This document shows, one piece after another, positions 18,461-28,411 of a DNA stretch of 64,000 nucleotides. This stretch comes from Nitrosopumilus sp. GTDB taxonomy: Archaea; Thermoproteota; Nitrososphaeria; Nitrososphaerales; Nitrosopumilaceae. Every line of letters starts with the position of its first letter. The first letter of the stretch is position 1. The stretch lies in assembly GCF_025698945.1 (NCBI RefSeq), contig NZ_JAILWM010000001.1:186001-250000 (forward strand). The letters run 5' to 3'. A program made the translations under genes and the position numbers. Under the pieces are notes generated by a model. The model saw nothing but the letters and a program-made list of their open reading frames with translations. It was not told the origin of the DNA and ran no database searches.

Positions 18461-21400
18461 TTGGTTCATGTTAAAAAAGTAGAGATCTTTGGATTCAAGT
18501 CATTTGGTTTTAAGAATACCACTGTTCAGTTTGAACCCGGACTTGTATCGATCTCTGGTCCTAACGGTTCTGGTAAAAGTAACATTCTAGATGCCATTAT
18601 TTTTGCAATGGGTGAAAATAAACCCAAAGTTATGAGAGTTGACAAACTTAGATCATTAATTCATGATATTGAAGGAAATAGGCGGGGACCTAAAATGGCA
18701 AGATCTAGTGTTCACTTTGATAATTCTGATAGAAAAATTCCAGTTGATTCGGACATTGTAGAAATTACAAGAGAGATGGATGAAAATGGAGAGAATAACT
18801 ACTATCTGAATAAAAAGAAAACAAACCGAAGCCATATTTTAGATCTACTTGACATGGCAAATGCTGGATTGGGACAACTAAACGCCGTTCAACAGGGAAC
18901 CGTAACAAGAATTTCTGAATTTACTTCTGAAGAAAAAAGAAAAACTATTGAAGATTTGATTGGGCTATCTTACTTTGATGAAAAAAAGACAGAAGCTGTA
19001 AAACAACTAGATGAAGCAGATAGAAGATTAGAAATCGCACTTGCTAAAATGGGCGAAATTAAAAAACGAATTGATGAGCTAGAAGAAGAAAGAAATCAAA
19101 AATTGAGGCATGATATCTTAGAACGTGAACTAAATAGGTACAAAGCAATCTCTGCTGCTAATAAAATGAGGATCATTTCCGGTCAAAAATCCCTCAAAGA
19201 AGATAATTTGAAGACCATTACGGCTGAAATCGCCCAATTAGATACCGAACGTGATGCTATTAGAACAGAAATATCTGCTTTAGAATCTGAAAAATCTAAA
19301 TTAATGGCAGAAGCAAATGATTACACTCAAGCAAAAGCCTCCCTTGATGCAGAAATTAGTTCTGCTATGGAACAATATGAGATAGATAATTCTGCAATTT
19401 CAGCTTCAAAGAAACGAATTGAGCAAATCGATTTTAGAATTCCTGAAATAAAATCTGAATTAGAAGATGTCAATGCAGCAAGAACAGACATTGAAACACA
19501 AATTCAAAAAATCAAAGAATCGATTGAAGAAACTAACCAAAAGAAAAGTAAAATCAATTCTGATTTAGAAATTGTAGATGCACAAAGAAATAAAATTTTA
19601 ACTGAACAATCAGAAGCAGCTGCTAAAAGATCTGAAGTTGATAATAAAATCAAAATACTTGTTTCACAATTAAATGAAGCAAAATTAAAACTCTCAAAAG
19701 TTCAACATGAAAAAGATGAGTCTATAATTAAAATAAAAACAAACACTACAAAATTTAATGAATTAGAACAAGATATTGAAAAACTAACTGGTTACAAAAC
19801 TCAGTTAGAGAATATGGTGAAAAATCATGATGCATCAATTACTGAAATAAAATCTAGGATTTTAAAGTTACAAGAAAGAAAATCCAAAATTAACAATGAC
19901 ATGGATGAATTGGGATTGATACTGGAAAAATCTAGTACTGCTGCAACTCAATATGAATCAAAAATAAATACTGTGAAAGGTTTCATGCATGAGGATTACA
20001 CTGTTGCTAAATTAAAAGAAGATGCAGAAAAACTTGGCATAGAAGGATTAGTTTATGAAATGATATCTTGGGATAAACAATACGAACGTTCTGTTCTTGC
20101 TGTAAGTTCTGATTGGATTAAAGCGATTGTTGTAAAAGATTTTGCAACATTACTTACTATAGCAGAAGTCGCAAGAAGCAAAAAACTTCCTAAACTAAAG
20201 ATCATTCCATTAGATGCTATTCCAAAGTTTAAACTAACATTGCCAAAAGAAAAAGGTGTTCTGGGAATTCTGGCAGATTATGTGGAATGCAATCCTGCAT
20301 ATTTGGCACTCAAGACGTTCCTATTTGGGAACATTGTGCTAACTGAGACGCGTGAATCTGCATATAATGTATCGAATTTAGGCTACAAATCTGTGACTCT
20401 TGATGGTGAATTTTTTGAAGCCAAAGGCGGTACTGTCGTCATTGATATTAATTCAAAGATTTCAAAACTCACAAAATTAATCTCAATGAGTAGCGATATT
20501 GATGGACTATTTCAATCGATTAGTTTGATAAAAAAATACCTTCAAAAGAAAAAACACACATTAAAAAAACTTGAAGATTCCATCCAATCTTATGCAGATC
20601 GACTATCTATTTCTGAAAATTCACTTACATCCACAAATGAAAATTACTCTAATTTGAAATCAAGAATAACATCCGCAATAAATATGAAAGAACAACTTGC
20701 AAAAAGAATCTCTTCCTTAACCGAAAGAAACTCTTCTATAGAATCTGAAATATCCACAAATGAATCTCATATAGAATCCCTAAATCAAAGAATTTCTATA
20801 GTTGAGGAAAATTATGCTAGTGGAGAACAAGAACGTATTGCTAGCGAATTGTCTAGAATCAATAATAAGAAAGCAGAGATTGAAAAACTCTACACTACAA
20901 TAATGAATGAATATAGAGACAAATCATCACAATTAACTACATTACAAACACAAGATAACCGAGAACAATCTCAATCCAATAGACTCCATGATGAGGAAAA
21001 CTCATTGAATCTTGAACGCCAAGAATTAGAAACTAAGATCAGCGAATTAGAAATTCAAAAGGAATCCAAAACTGAAATTCTTGTAAAGCTAAGAGAAAAA
21101 GAACAAGAACTAATATCCACATCTGGTTCTTCCATAGGACAACTCAAAGAATTTGATGATAAACTCAAAGTTTTATCTGAAAAGGACAGAGAACTTACTA
21201 AGCAAATCAATACCCTAGAGCGTCAATCTGATTCTCTAAATCGTGATTTACATGATCTTAATGAAAATGAATCTAAATTGCAACAAATTCTTTCCACATT
21301 TGGATTCACAAAAGACATGGAGACATTTGATGTTGACTCTATCGTACAAGGATTAACTGCTGAATTGAACTCCCTTAACGCATTAAATGCAAAAGCACCA

Positions 21401-21985
21401 GAAACCTACCTTGAGGTTTCATATGGATACCGTTCCATGTCTACTCGAAAGAATTCTCTTGAAGAAGAAAGAAACTCCATTGTTAAATTTATTGAAGATA
21501 TTGAAAAAGACAAGCGTCAAACATTCTTAGATGCATTTGATAAAGTCGATAAAGAAATTAGATTAATTTTTAACAAAATGACTGGCGGTAATGCATGGTT
21601 AGAATTACAAAACGAAGATGATATATTTAATTCTGGAATTTCTTATCTAATTCAATTCCCAAACAAACCAAAAAGAGAATCTACATCTATCAGTGGCGGT
21701 GAAAAAACATTAGCTGCAATCGTATTTGTTCTTGCATTACAAAAACTAAAACCATCACCATTCTATCTCTTTGATGAAGTTGATGCTCATCTTGACGCAC
21801 CCAACTCTGAAAGATTGGCAAATATTTTAGAAGAACGTTCCAAAGAGAGTCAATTCATTATGGTGTCTCTAAAAGATTCAGTGGTACAACGTGCAAAACT
21901 AATCTATGGAGTTTTTCCAAAAAATGGGGTTTCAAATGTTGTCACATACAAAGATAAACGCATGCCTTCTGTTCGAACTTCCTAA
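18461..21985 (+). CDS. smc: Chromosome segregation protein SMC
   Basis: A 1174-residue SMC ATPase with TTG start. The N-terminal Walker A is GPNGSGKS at residues 33-40, followed by two long coiled coils separated by a hinge at about 520-660 (glycines in GVLGILADYV and EAKGGTVV). The C-terminal signature is SISGGEKTLAA, with Walker B FYLFDEVDAHLD. It organises and segregates chromosomes. No ScpA or ScpB homologue is seen next to it. It overlaps the convergent ABC ATPase by 4 nt. The TTG start is the only in-frame start that leaves the N-terminal strand intact. Confidence 0.95.
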   Translation: MVHVKKVEIFGFKSFGFKNTTVQFEPGLVSISGPNGSGKSNILDAIIFAMGENKPKVMRVDKLRSLIHDIEGNRRGPKMARSSVHFDNSDRKIPVDSDIVEITREMDENGENNYYLNKKKTNRSHILDLLDMANAGLGQLNAVQQGTVTRISEFTSEEKRKTIEDLIGLSYFDEKKTEAVKQLDEADRRLEIALAKMGEIKKRIDELEEERNQKLRHDILERELNRYKAISAANKMRIISGQKSLKEDNLKTITAEIAQLDTERDAIRTEISALESEKSKLMAEANDYTQAKASLDAEISSAMEQYEIDNSAISASKKRIEQIDFRIPEIKSELEDVNAARTDIETQIQKIKESIEETNQKKSKINSDLEIVDAQRNKILTEQSEAAAKRSEVDNKIKILVSQLNEAKLKLSKVQHEKDESIIKIKTNTTKFNELEQDIEKLTGYKTQLENMVKNHDASITEIKSRILKLQERKSKINNDMDELGLILEKSSTAATQYESKINTVKGFMHEDYTVAKLKEDAEKLGIEGLVYEMISWDKQYERSVLAVSSDWIKAIVVKDFATLLTIAEVARSKKLPKLKIIPLDAIPKFKLTLPKEKGVLGILADYVECNPAYLALKTFLFGNIVLTETRESAYNVSNLGYKSVTLDGEFFEAKGGTVVIDINSKISKLTKLISMSSDIDGLFQSISLIKKYLQKKKHTLKKLEDSIQSYADRLSISENSLTSTNENYSNLKSRITSAINMKEQLAKRISSLTERNSSIESEISTNESHIESLNQRISIVEENYASGEQERIASELSRINNKKAEIEKLYTTIMNEYRDKSSQLTTLQTQDNREQSQSNRLHDEENSLNLERQELETKISELEIQKESKTEILVKLREKEQELISTSGSSIGQLKEFDDKLKVLSEKDRELTKQINTLERQSDSLNRDLHDLNENESKLQQILSTFGFTKDMETFDVDSIVQGLTAELNSLNALNAKAPETYLEVSYGYRSMSTRKNSLEEERNSIVKFIEDIEKDKRQTFLDAFDKVDKEIRLIFNKMTGGNAWLELQNEDDIFNSGISYLIQFPNKPKRESTSISGGEKTLAAIVFVLALQKLKPSPFYLFDEVDAHLDAPNSERLANILEERSKESQFIMVSLKDSVVQRAKLIYGVFPKNGVSNVVTYKDKRMPSVRTS

Positions 21986-22950
21986 TCTAATTCTGCATAA
22001 CATGCACAAAAATGTCCGTCGGCAATTCTTTCTAATTTTGGTTCCACTTTACATTTGTCCATAAGATAAGGGCATCTTGATCTAAACCTGCATCCTTGAT
22101 ACACATCAATTTCAATTGGTTCGTTAATTCTAATTTTTTTTTCTTTGTGAAGATTAGATGGATCAGGTTCTGAAATTGCGTCAATTAATGCCTGTGTATA
22201 AGGATGCCTTGGTTTCAATAACACGTTGTTGATTGGTCCTATCTCTACAATTTTTCCAAGATACAAAATGGCAATTCTTTGTCCAAAATATCTTGCAGTT
22301 GCCAAATCATGCGTGATGTAGATAAATGATATCTGATATTTTTTCTGTAAATCGTGCATTAATTCAAGCATCTCTGCTCTTATTGACATATCAAGCATTG
22401 AGACAGGCTCATCGGCAATGATTATTTTTGGTTTTACTGATAGAGCCCTTGCTAAAACTACTCTCTGTCTTTGCCCTCCTGATAACATATGCGGATATTT
22501 TTTGATAATCTCATCTGAAGGTTCTAATTTTACTTCCTGCAATACCTCTCTTACTCTTTGCAACCTTTCATCTTTATTTCCTAAATTGTGAATTTCAAGC
22601 GGTTCTGCTATGATATCCCCAATTTTCATTCTAGGATTAATAGAATCATAAGGATCTTGATGTATCATTTGACAATTCATTCTAATTTTTTTAAGATTTT
22701 TTTCATCATTATCTATCTCTTGATTCTCAAAAATTATTTTACCAGAATCTGGTTGAATTGATTTTAAAATTAATTTGGCAATGGTTGATTTGCCTGAACC
22801 TGACTCTCCGGCCAAAACAAACACTTCTCCTTTATAAAGTGAAAATGTAATGTCATCTACTGCCTTGACAGTAGTAGTTTTTGAACCAAAAATTCCTTTC
22901 TTGATAAAATATTTTTTTAAATGCTCTACTTTGAGTAATTCACTCATCAA
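21982..22950 (-). CDS. Oligopeptide/dipeptide ABC transporter ATP-binding protein (OppF/DppF-like)
   Basis: A 322-residue ATPase: Walker A GESGSGKST, signature LSGGQRQR, Walker B IIIADEP. The C-terminal oligo_HPY region (KPRHPYTQALIDAI) and cysteines of CRFRSRCPYLMDKC...CACY match the Opp/Dpp family, where such cysteines can hold an Fe-S cluster. It energises import of peptides or other solutes. No permease, binding protein or second ATPase lies beside it, so the rest of the transporter must be elsewhere. Confidence 0.85.
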   Translation of the reverse strand: MMSELLKVEHLKKYFIKKGIFGSKTTTVKAVDDITFSLYKGEVFVLAGESGSGKSTIAKLILKSIQPDSGKIIFENQEIDNDEKNLKKIRMNCQMIHQDPYDSINPRMKIGDIIAEPLEIHNLGNKDERLQRVREVLQEVKLEPSDEIIKKYPHMLSGGQRQRVVLARALSVKPKIIIADEPVSMLDMSIRAEMLELMHDLQKKYQISFIYITHDLATARYFGQRIAILYLGKIVEIGPINNVLLKPRHPYTQALIDAISEPDPSNLHKEKKIRINEPIEIDVYQGCRFRSRCPYLMDKCKVEPKLERIADGHFCACYAELD

Positions 22951-23042
22951 TAATTAATGAATGACGAACTATATCAAGAAATATGATTTATGCGTAAAAT
23001 TTAGGATAAAGCATTTATGTAAAAGGATAACGAATTTAATAC

Positions 23043-24065
23043 TTGAGTGACACCATTCAAAAAAATCTAAATTACAAAAAATATGTAATAGATTCTAGAT
23101 TACAATATTTTAAACCTCATTCAACAAAAATTGAGAAGACTTTTGCTGAAGACATATCTTCAAGTTTGGATGGCACTCCTAAATTCATTAATCCAAAATA
23201 CTTTTACGACAAAAAAGGATCTGAATTATTTGAAAAGATATGTACCCTGCCTGAATATTATCCTACACGTACGGAAATCTCCATACTCAAAAACTTGCAA
23301 GATGAATTACCTGACTTTCTTGATCACAATTTCCGTTTAGTTGAATTAGGTAGTGGTTCGTCGACTAAAACCCGTTTGCTTTTGGATATTTTTACTAATT
23401 TTCAGAAAAAAATTGAATATTTCCCTATTGATATTTCTGAAATACTTACAGAAAGCTCTGAATTGTTATTGCAAGATTATGATAATTTACACATCACAGG
23501 TATTATCGATACATACGAGGGAGGTTTAGAATTTCTTAAAACATACGATGACAAGAAAAATCTGATAATTTTCTTAGGTTCAAGCTTTGGCAACTTTACG
23601 CCAAAAGATGGTTATCAATTTTTACAGAAAATTAATTCCACAATGAAACCTGGTGATCTATTTTTGATTGGACTGGATTTGGTAAAAGATAAAGATCTTT
23701 TAGAATCTGCTTATGATGATTCACAAGGAATCACGGCTGAATTCAATCTCAATGTTTTATCCCGAATCAATGATGAACTTGATGCTGATTTTGATTTGAA
23801 TAAATTTGCCCACCGTGCAATTTACAACGACAAAGATCAAAGAATAGAAATGTATCTTCAGTCTTTAGTCAATCAATCAGTTATTATATCAAAATCTAAT
23901 TTAACCTTGAATTTACAAAAGAACGAACTAATTCATACTGAATATTCACACAAATACCGTATATCTCAAATTCATGATTTTCTAACTAAAACAGGATTTA
24001 AAATTAAACATACTTGGTTAGATGATAATAATCATTTTTCATTAACTCTGGTCTCAAAAAATTAA
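23043..24065 (+). CDS. egtD: L-histidine N-alpha-methyltransferase (EgtD)
   Basis: A 340-residue SAM-dependent methyltransferase with TTG start. The N-terminal segment FFINPKYFYDKKGSELFE-like region (FINPKYFYDKKGSELFEKI), the EYYPTRTEISIL motif, SAM site VELGSGSSTKTRLLL and LGSSFGNFTP identify the EgtD family, which trimethylates histidine to hercynine in ergothioneine synthesis. It is convergent with egtB with a 4-nt overlap, so the two committed steps of the pathway are adjacent. Confidence 0.88.
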   Translation: MSDTIQKNLNYKKYVIDSRLQYFKPHSTKIEKTFAEDISSSLDGTPKFINPKYFYDKKGSELFEKICTLPEYYPTRTEISILKNLQDELPDFLDHNFRLVELGSGSSTKTRLLLDIFTNFQKKIEYFPIDISEILTESSELLLQDYDNLHITGIIDTYEGGLEFLKTYDDKKNLIIFLGSSFGNFTPKDGYQFLQKINSTMKPGDLFLIGLDLVKDKDLLESAYDDSQGITAEFNLNVLSRINDELDADFDLNKFAHRAIYNDKDQRIEMYLQSLVNQSVIISKSNLTLNLQKNELIHTEYSHKYRISQIHDFLTKTGFKIKHTWLDDNNHFSLTLVSKN

Positions 24066-25378
24066 ATGTCTTCTACACATCTAAAGCCTGAAAAAAGCCA
24101 TCTCTCGTCTAATCTGAAAAAATTTCTGTAACTTGCTCTAATTGACATTTGTGGTGTTGCAAATGAACCTCCTCTCAAAACTTTTTGATTTGTAAACCAT
24201 TTGTCATTATATTCATCAAAACCTGATTTGAATCCTGGATATCCCATAAACTCTGATGATGTCCATTCCCAAACATCGCCTATCATTTGGTTGCATCCTG
24301 TTGGACTTGCTCCGTTTGGATAAGCACCGATCTCTGAACACCCCCAATTATATGACTCAAGTAAGTTGCATCTATCATCTGTTGGTTGATCATTTCCCCA
24401 AGGATAGATTGTTTTTTCTTGTTTTTCCTCATTCCAACAAGCAGCTTTTTCCCATTCTGCTTCTGTTGGAAGTCTTTTACCTGCCCACTTGCAAAAAGCA
24501 TCTGCTTCGTAATAGCTTACATGACAAACTGGTTCATTGGGGTTTATTTTTCTTATTCCTAGGAAATCTCTGACATGCCAATCCCCATCAATTTTTTCCC
24601 AGTACATTGGTGCCTTCCAATTGTTACTTTCGACTTTCTCCCATCCGTCTGATAACCAATACTTGTATGTCTCATACCCGCCATCCTCAATAAATTTTAG
24701 ATATTCTTTATTCGTAATTGGAAAAATATCTATTTTAAAATCATCTAGGTATACTTTGTGTTCAGGTAATTCAATGTCATAGCAAAAATCTGCTCCATTG
24801 TAACCCATGGTGTATATCCCTCCTTTGATAAGAACAGATTTCTTTTCAATATGATTTGGTTTTGGAATTAAATTTTTAGTTACTGGTTTGTATTGTTCTG
24901 CAAGAAGATGCTGTAAATCATACACTAAAAGTTCTTGATGCTGACATTCATGATGAAAACCCATTACGATTAATCTAACTGCTTCCTTGGTAAGCGTTTG
25001 AGATTCAATAAATCGTTCCACTCTTTGATTAATTGTATTAAAGTACTGGAATATCTGATCAACTGTTGGTCTTGAAACAACCCCACGTAATCCTTTATCG
25101 TGGGGTTTTCCAAATTGTTGGTAATACGAATTTAGATATTCGGAAAATTCATTTGAATAAAATTCATAATTTTTATCTAATTTACTCATAATTGCTTCAT
25201 AAATCCAACTTACATGGCCAATATGCCACTTTGGAGGACTCATAAACGATGCAGTCTGAACCACAAAATCATCTTTTTCTAAAGTCTTAACTAAATTCAA
25301 AGTTCTGATCCTTGTTTCTCTAAATAATTCCAGCAATGACTTTTCTTCTTTTAATTCTGGATTGTTAGTCATATTCAC
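24062..25378 (-). CDS. egtB: Hercynine oxygenase / ergothioneine sulfoxide synthase (EgtB)
   Basis: A 438-residue two-domain enzyme. The N-terminal DinB-like domain has the iron ligands expected in WHIGHVSW and HHECQHQELLVYD. The C-terminal formylglycine-generating-enzyme-like domain begins at about GGIYTMGYNG and ends with SIRASYRNFFRLDERWLFSGFRC. EgtB joins hercynine to a thiol donor using non-haem iron and O2. Together with egtD this suggests ergothioneine or a related antioxidant thiol-histidine. No EgtC or EgtE is seen here; some EgtB variants use cysteine directly. Confidence 0.87.
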   Translation of the reverse strand: MNMTNNPELKEEKSLLELFRETRIRTLNLVKTLEKDDFVVQTASFMSPPKWHIGHVSWIYEAIMSKLDKNYEFYSNEFSEYLNSYYQQFGKPHDKGLRGVVSRPTVDQIFQYFNTINQRVERFIESQTLTKEAVRLIVMGFHHECQHQELLVYDLQHLLAEQYKPVTKNLIPKPNHIEKKSVLIKGGIYTMGYNGADFCYDIELPEHKVYLDDFKIDIFPITNKEYLKFIEDGGYETYKYWLSDGWEKVESNNWKAPMYWEKIDGDWHVRDFLGIRKINPNEPVCHVSYYEADAFCKWAGKRLPTEAEWEKAACWNEEKQEKTIYPWGNDQPTDDRCNLLESYNWGCSEIGAYPNGASPTGCNQMIGDVWEWTSSEFMGYPGFKSGFDEYNDKWFTNQKVLRGGSFATPQMSIRASYRNFFRLDERWLFSGFRCVEDI

Positions 25379-25467
25379 AATTAATTTTTTCCACTATTAT
25401 ATTTGATCCTGAATTCAACATTGAAAATCTAACCAGTCTTTTTATCATCTTGTTATTCATTACTCTC

Positions 25468-25836
25468 ATGTCAAATGATTCATTAAATGAAAAATGTGAA
25501 TTGTTATTACGCCAACCTGAAATCCGCTTTGCAGGATTTTTGGATATGATGGGAAATCTTATTGTTGGTTCATTTAGACCTGGAGTAGAACCTCTGAAAA
25601 ATGAGAATGATCGAAAAAAAATGTTCATTGAAGCAGTTTTGAGAATTCGCACAAGACAGGAGTTTGATGAGAATCTAGGACCTGTTGTTTATGCTGCAGC
25701 AAGACGAACTAATATTGTAACATTTACTTTCTTGATGAATAACAAAGTACTATTTGTCTCAGCAGAACCTGATGTGGATATTGATAAAACTGCTAACAAA
25801 ATAATGAATTTGTGCCCTTCGTCAGAGATTATCTAA
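25468..25836 (+). CDS. Conserved thaumarchaeal protein (DUF6659-like)
   Basis: A 122-residue protein (ATG 25468; an upstream TTG at 25450 would add six residues). It has the pattern CELLLRQPEIRFAGFLDMMGNLIVGSFR...RKKMFIEAVLRIRTRQEFD...TNIVTFTFLMNNKVLFVSAEPD, which I recognise as a profilin/roadblock-like small family common in Thaumarchaeota. Function is unknown. It overlaps the convergent proS gene by 4 nt. Confidence 0.65.
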   Translation: MSNDSLNEKCELLLRQPEIRFAGFLDMMGNLIVGSFRPGVEPLKNENDRKKMFIEAVLRIRTRQEFDENLGPVVYAAARRTNIVTFTFLMNNKVLFVSAEPDVDIDKTANKIMNLCPSSEII

Positions 25837-27287
25837 TACCCTCTGGCAAAAATTGGAACTGATACGCTTTGTTGCTGACAATAAATACATTTTTTGTCTG
25901 AATTTTCACTATCAAACGGAATCAATCTGATATCTGCTCCTGTCTCTTCCTTGATTTTTTCTTCACATTCTAATTTTCCACACCAAGGAGAATTGATGAA
26001 TCCACCTTTTTCAATTTTTGATTTAAAATCTGAATAATCTGCAATCTCTATGGTGTTTTGCATCGACTGTATTTTGGCACTCTTGAACATTTCATCTTGA
26101 ATTTCATCTAAAATTGATGGGATTTTTTCTATTTTAGAAAAATTTAGGCTTGATTTTTCTCGGGTATGGCGCTTTGCGATTACAATACTTTCTTTTTCAA
26201 TATCTTTTGGACCAATCTCTATTCGTAATGGAACTCCTTTTAATTCCCAATCATTGAATTTGAAACCAGGAGATAATCCTTCTCTGTCATCAACATGAAT
26301 TCTAATTTCTTGTAATTCTAAATTTGATTTGATCTCTTGAACTTTTTCAAAAACTTTTTCTTTACCTTCATCATTTTTGTATATTGGTACAATAACTACT
26401 TGTGTTGGTGCGACTTTTGGTGGTAAAACTAGACCTTTGTCATCTCCATGAACCATGATCATTGCTCCAATCAATCTCCATGAAACCCCCCAAGATGTTT
26501 GCCATGCAAAATGTTCTACATTATCCTTGTCTGCAAATTTTACTTCAAAGGGTTTTGAAAAATTCTGTCCTAGAAAATGAGATGTTCCCATTTGTAATGC
26601 CTTGCCGTCTGGCATAATTGATTCCATTGTAGTTGTATACACTGCACCTACAAATTTTTCTTTTTCACTTTTTTTACCCGTGATTACTGGAATGGCAAGT
26701 TCTTCCTCAACCGTATTTTTGTATATCTCTAGAATTTTCATTACCTCTTTTTCTGCCTCTTCTTGAGTTGTATGAACCGTATGCCCTTCTTGCCACAAAA
26801 ATTCCGATGTTCTAAGAAATGGTTTTGTAGCTTTGATTTCTGCTCTAAGTGCTGTATTCCAAAAATTAATTTTTAATGGTAAATCTCTCCAACTTTGAAT
26901 CCATTTTGAATACAATGTATATGCTAGTGTTTCAGAAGTTGGTCGTAGTGCTAATCTATCCCCTACTTCATTAGTACCAGAATGAGTTACCCAAAAAACT
27001 TCAGGATTAAAACCTGCAAAATGTTTTTGTTCTTTTCCAAGGAGCGACTCTGGAATTAAAATTGGAAGAAAACCGTTCCTAATACCATTTTTACTGAACT
27101 TTGAATCAAATGTACTTCGTAATGATTCCCATATGGAATACCCGTCAGGTCTTAGAACGATTAGTCCTTTAACAGGTGCATAATCTGCAAGTTTTGCCTT
27201 TAGCACAACTTGAGTGTACCATTCACTAAAATCCTCATTTTTTGTAACTGTAATTCCTACTTCCTCTTTACTCAAACTAAATTTCAA
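25833..27287 (-). CDS. proS: Prolyl-tRNA synthetase (archaeal/eukaryotic type)
   Basis: A 484-residue class II aminoacyl-tRNA synthetase. Motif 2 is FLRTSEFLWQEGHT; motif 3 includes WRLIGAMIMVHGDDKGLVLPP; the anticodon-binding domain starts at APTQVVIVPIY. The C-terminal zinc domain has four Cys (CGKLEC, CIYC), and the chain ends in Tyr, as in archaeal-type ProRS. Essential for translation. Confidence 0.95.
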   Translation of the reverse strand: MKFSLSKEEVGITVTKNEDFSEWYTQVVLKAKLADYAPVKGLIVLRPDGYSIWESLRSTFDSKFSKNGIRNGFLPILIPESLLGKEQKHFAGFNPEVFWVTHSGTNEVGDRLALRPTSETLAYTLYSKWIQSWRDLPLKINFWNTALRAEIKATKPFLRTSEFLWQEGHTVHTTQEEAEKEVMKILEIYKNTVEEELAIPVITGKKSEKEKFVGAVYTTTMESIMPDGKALQMGTSHFLGQNFSKPFEVKFADKDNVEHFAWQTSWGVSWRLIGAMIMVHGDDKGLVLPPKVAPTQVVIVPIYKNDEGKEKVFEKVQEIKSNLELQEIRIHVDDREGLSPGFKFNDWELKGVPLRIEIGPKDIEKESIVIAKRHTREKSSLNFSKIEKIPSILDEIQDEMFKSAKIQSMQNTIEIADYSDFKSKIEKGGFINSPWCGKLECEEKIKEETGADIRLIPFDSENSDKKCIYCQQQSVSVPIFARGY

Positions 27288-27334
27288 AAACTAATTTAAC
27301 TAATGAGCCTTTCGTGACTAATTTTGTTTTAAAA

Positions 27335-27622
27335 TTATTTTAATGGATCCCCTTTGCAGAGAACTTTTCCCATTACCCTACTTTGAAAATTTGGACAAAC
27401 AAAACACTGGATAAAGTGAATGTCTTCTTTCAAAACTGGACATTCTACGAATTCTTGTTTCATTTTTTTGAGCATTTTTGGGCTTACACCTTTCAACTTT
27501 AACTTGCCTTTTTCATCCATCATTCCTGATGCTTTTAGTTCGTCTTTTACGTCGTCTGGAAGCTTTTGTCTTCCTTCTCTTTCTTTAATCTCCACTTCGT
27601 ATTTGTGTTCCAATTCTGCCAT
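27335..27622 (-). CDS. Small Cys-containing hypothetical protein
   Basis: A 95-residue, highly charged protein. Its C-terminal half has CPVLKEDIHFIQCFVCPNF and a final Cys (LCKGD), compatible with a metal site. It sits just upstream of proS on the same strand. No family is recognised. Confidence 0.55.
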   Translation of the reverse strand: MAELEHKYEVEIKEREGRQKLPDDVKDELKASGMMDEKGKLKLKGVSPKMLKKMKQEFVECPVLKEDIHFIQCFVCPNFQSRVMGKVLCKGDPLK

Positions 27623-27726
27623 ATGCTATACAATAACACTCGGTGATTTATTACTAGCGTTTTTTGGATCCCAAAACAGTTTAAACTTTAATATAATTAG
27701 CATTTTTTTTGCAAATTAGATTTCAA

Positions 27727-28377
27727 TTGCTAATAATTTTTGATGTTGAGGGAGTTTTATACGATGAAGAATACCTTCCAATCCTTGCAGAGAAACTCCA
27801 TAAAGAAGATGAAATTTGGGAAATAACAAAACAAGGAATTCAAGGAAAAATTAACTGGGAAGATGGATTGAAAACTAGAGTAGCAGCTCTAAAGGGATTG
27901 GATGAAAAAATTTGTCAAGACGTAGCTGATTCTCTACCTATAATGACTGGAGCAAAAGAGGCATGTCGTGTTCTAAAGGCAGCTGGATGGAAACTAATGG
28001 CTGTTTCTGGAGGGTTTACTTTGATGATGGATAGATTAAAACAAGAATTAGGGTTGGATTATGTTTATTCAAATGAATTGATTTTCAAAGATGGAAAATT
28101 AGATGGCGTTAAAATTATTGTTGATTCTGATAAATCAAAATCCGCAAAAATCAAAATTGCTGAGTGGGGTGAAAAAAAAGAAGACATTGTTTGTGTTGTA
28201 GATGGGGCAAATGATGTCAAACTATTTGATATTTGTGGACTAGGCATTGCTTATAGAGCACAAGATATTGTAAAAGATTTGGCAACTACAACACTTGAGG
28301 AAAAAGATCTATCTAAGATACTGGATATTATTAATAGACACTACAAATTAGAGTTAGAAACTACAGCAGCCACATAA
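27727..28377 (+). CDS. HAD superfamily phosphatase, SerB-like, with altered motif I
   Basis: A 216-residue (TTG 27727; in-frame TTG at 27709 adds six) HAD hydrolase. Motif I reads FDVEGVLYD instead of DxDxT, keeping the nucleophile Asp but replacing the general-acid Asp by Glu. Motif II Ser is in MAVSGGF, the Lys motif in DSDKSKSAKIK, and motif IV is VVDGANDVKLFD. Overall it resembles phosphoserine phosphatase, a step of serine biosynthesis, but the motif change leaves the substrate open. Confidence 0.72.
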   Translation: MLIIFDVEGVLYDEEYLPILAEKLHKEDEIWEITKQGIQGKINWEDGLKTRVAALKGLDEKICQDVADSLPIMTGAKEACRVLKAAGWKLMAVSGGFTLMMDRLKQELGLDYVYSNELIFKDGKLDGVKIIVDSDKSKSAKIKIAEWGEKKEDIVCVVDGANDVKLFDICGLGIAYRAQDIVKDLATTTLEEKDLSKILDIINRHYKLELETTAAT

Positions 28378-28411
28378 ACAATTTTTTACTCCCATACTTG
28401 AGATAAGTAGT

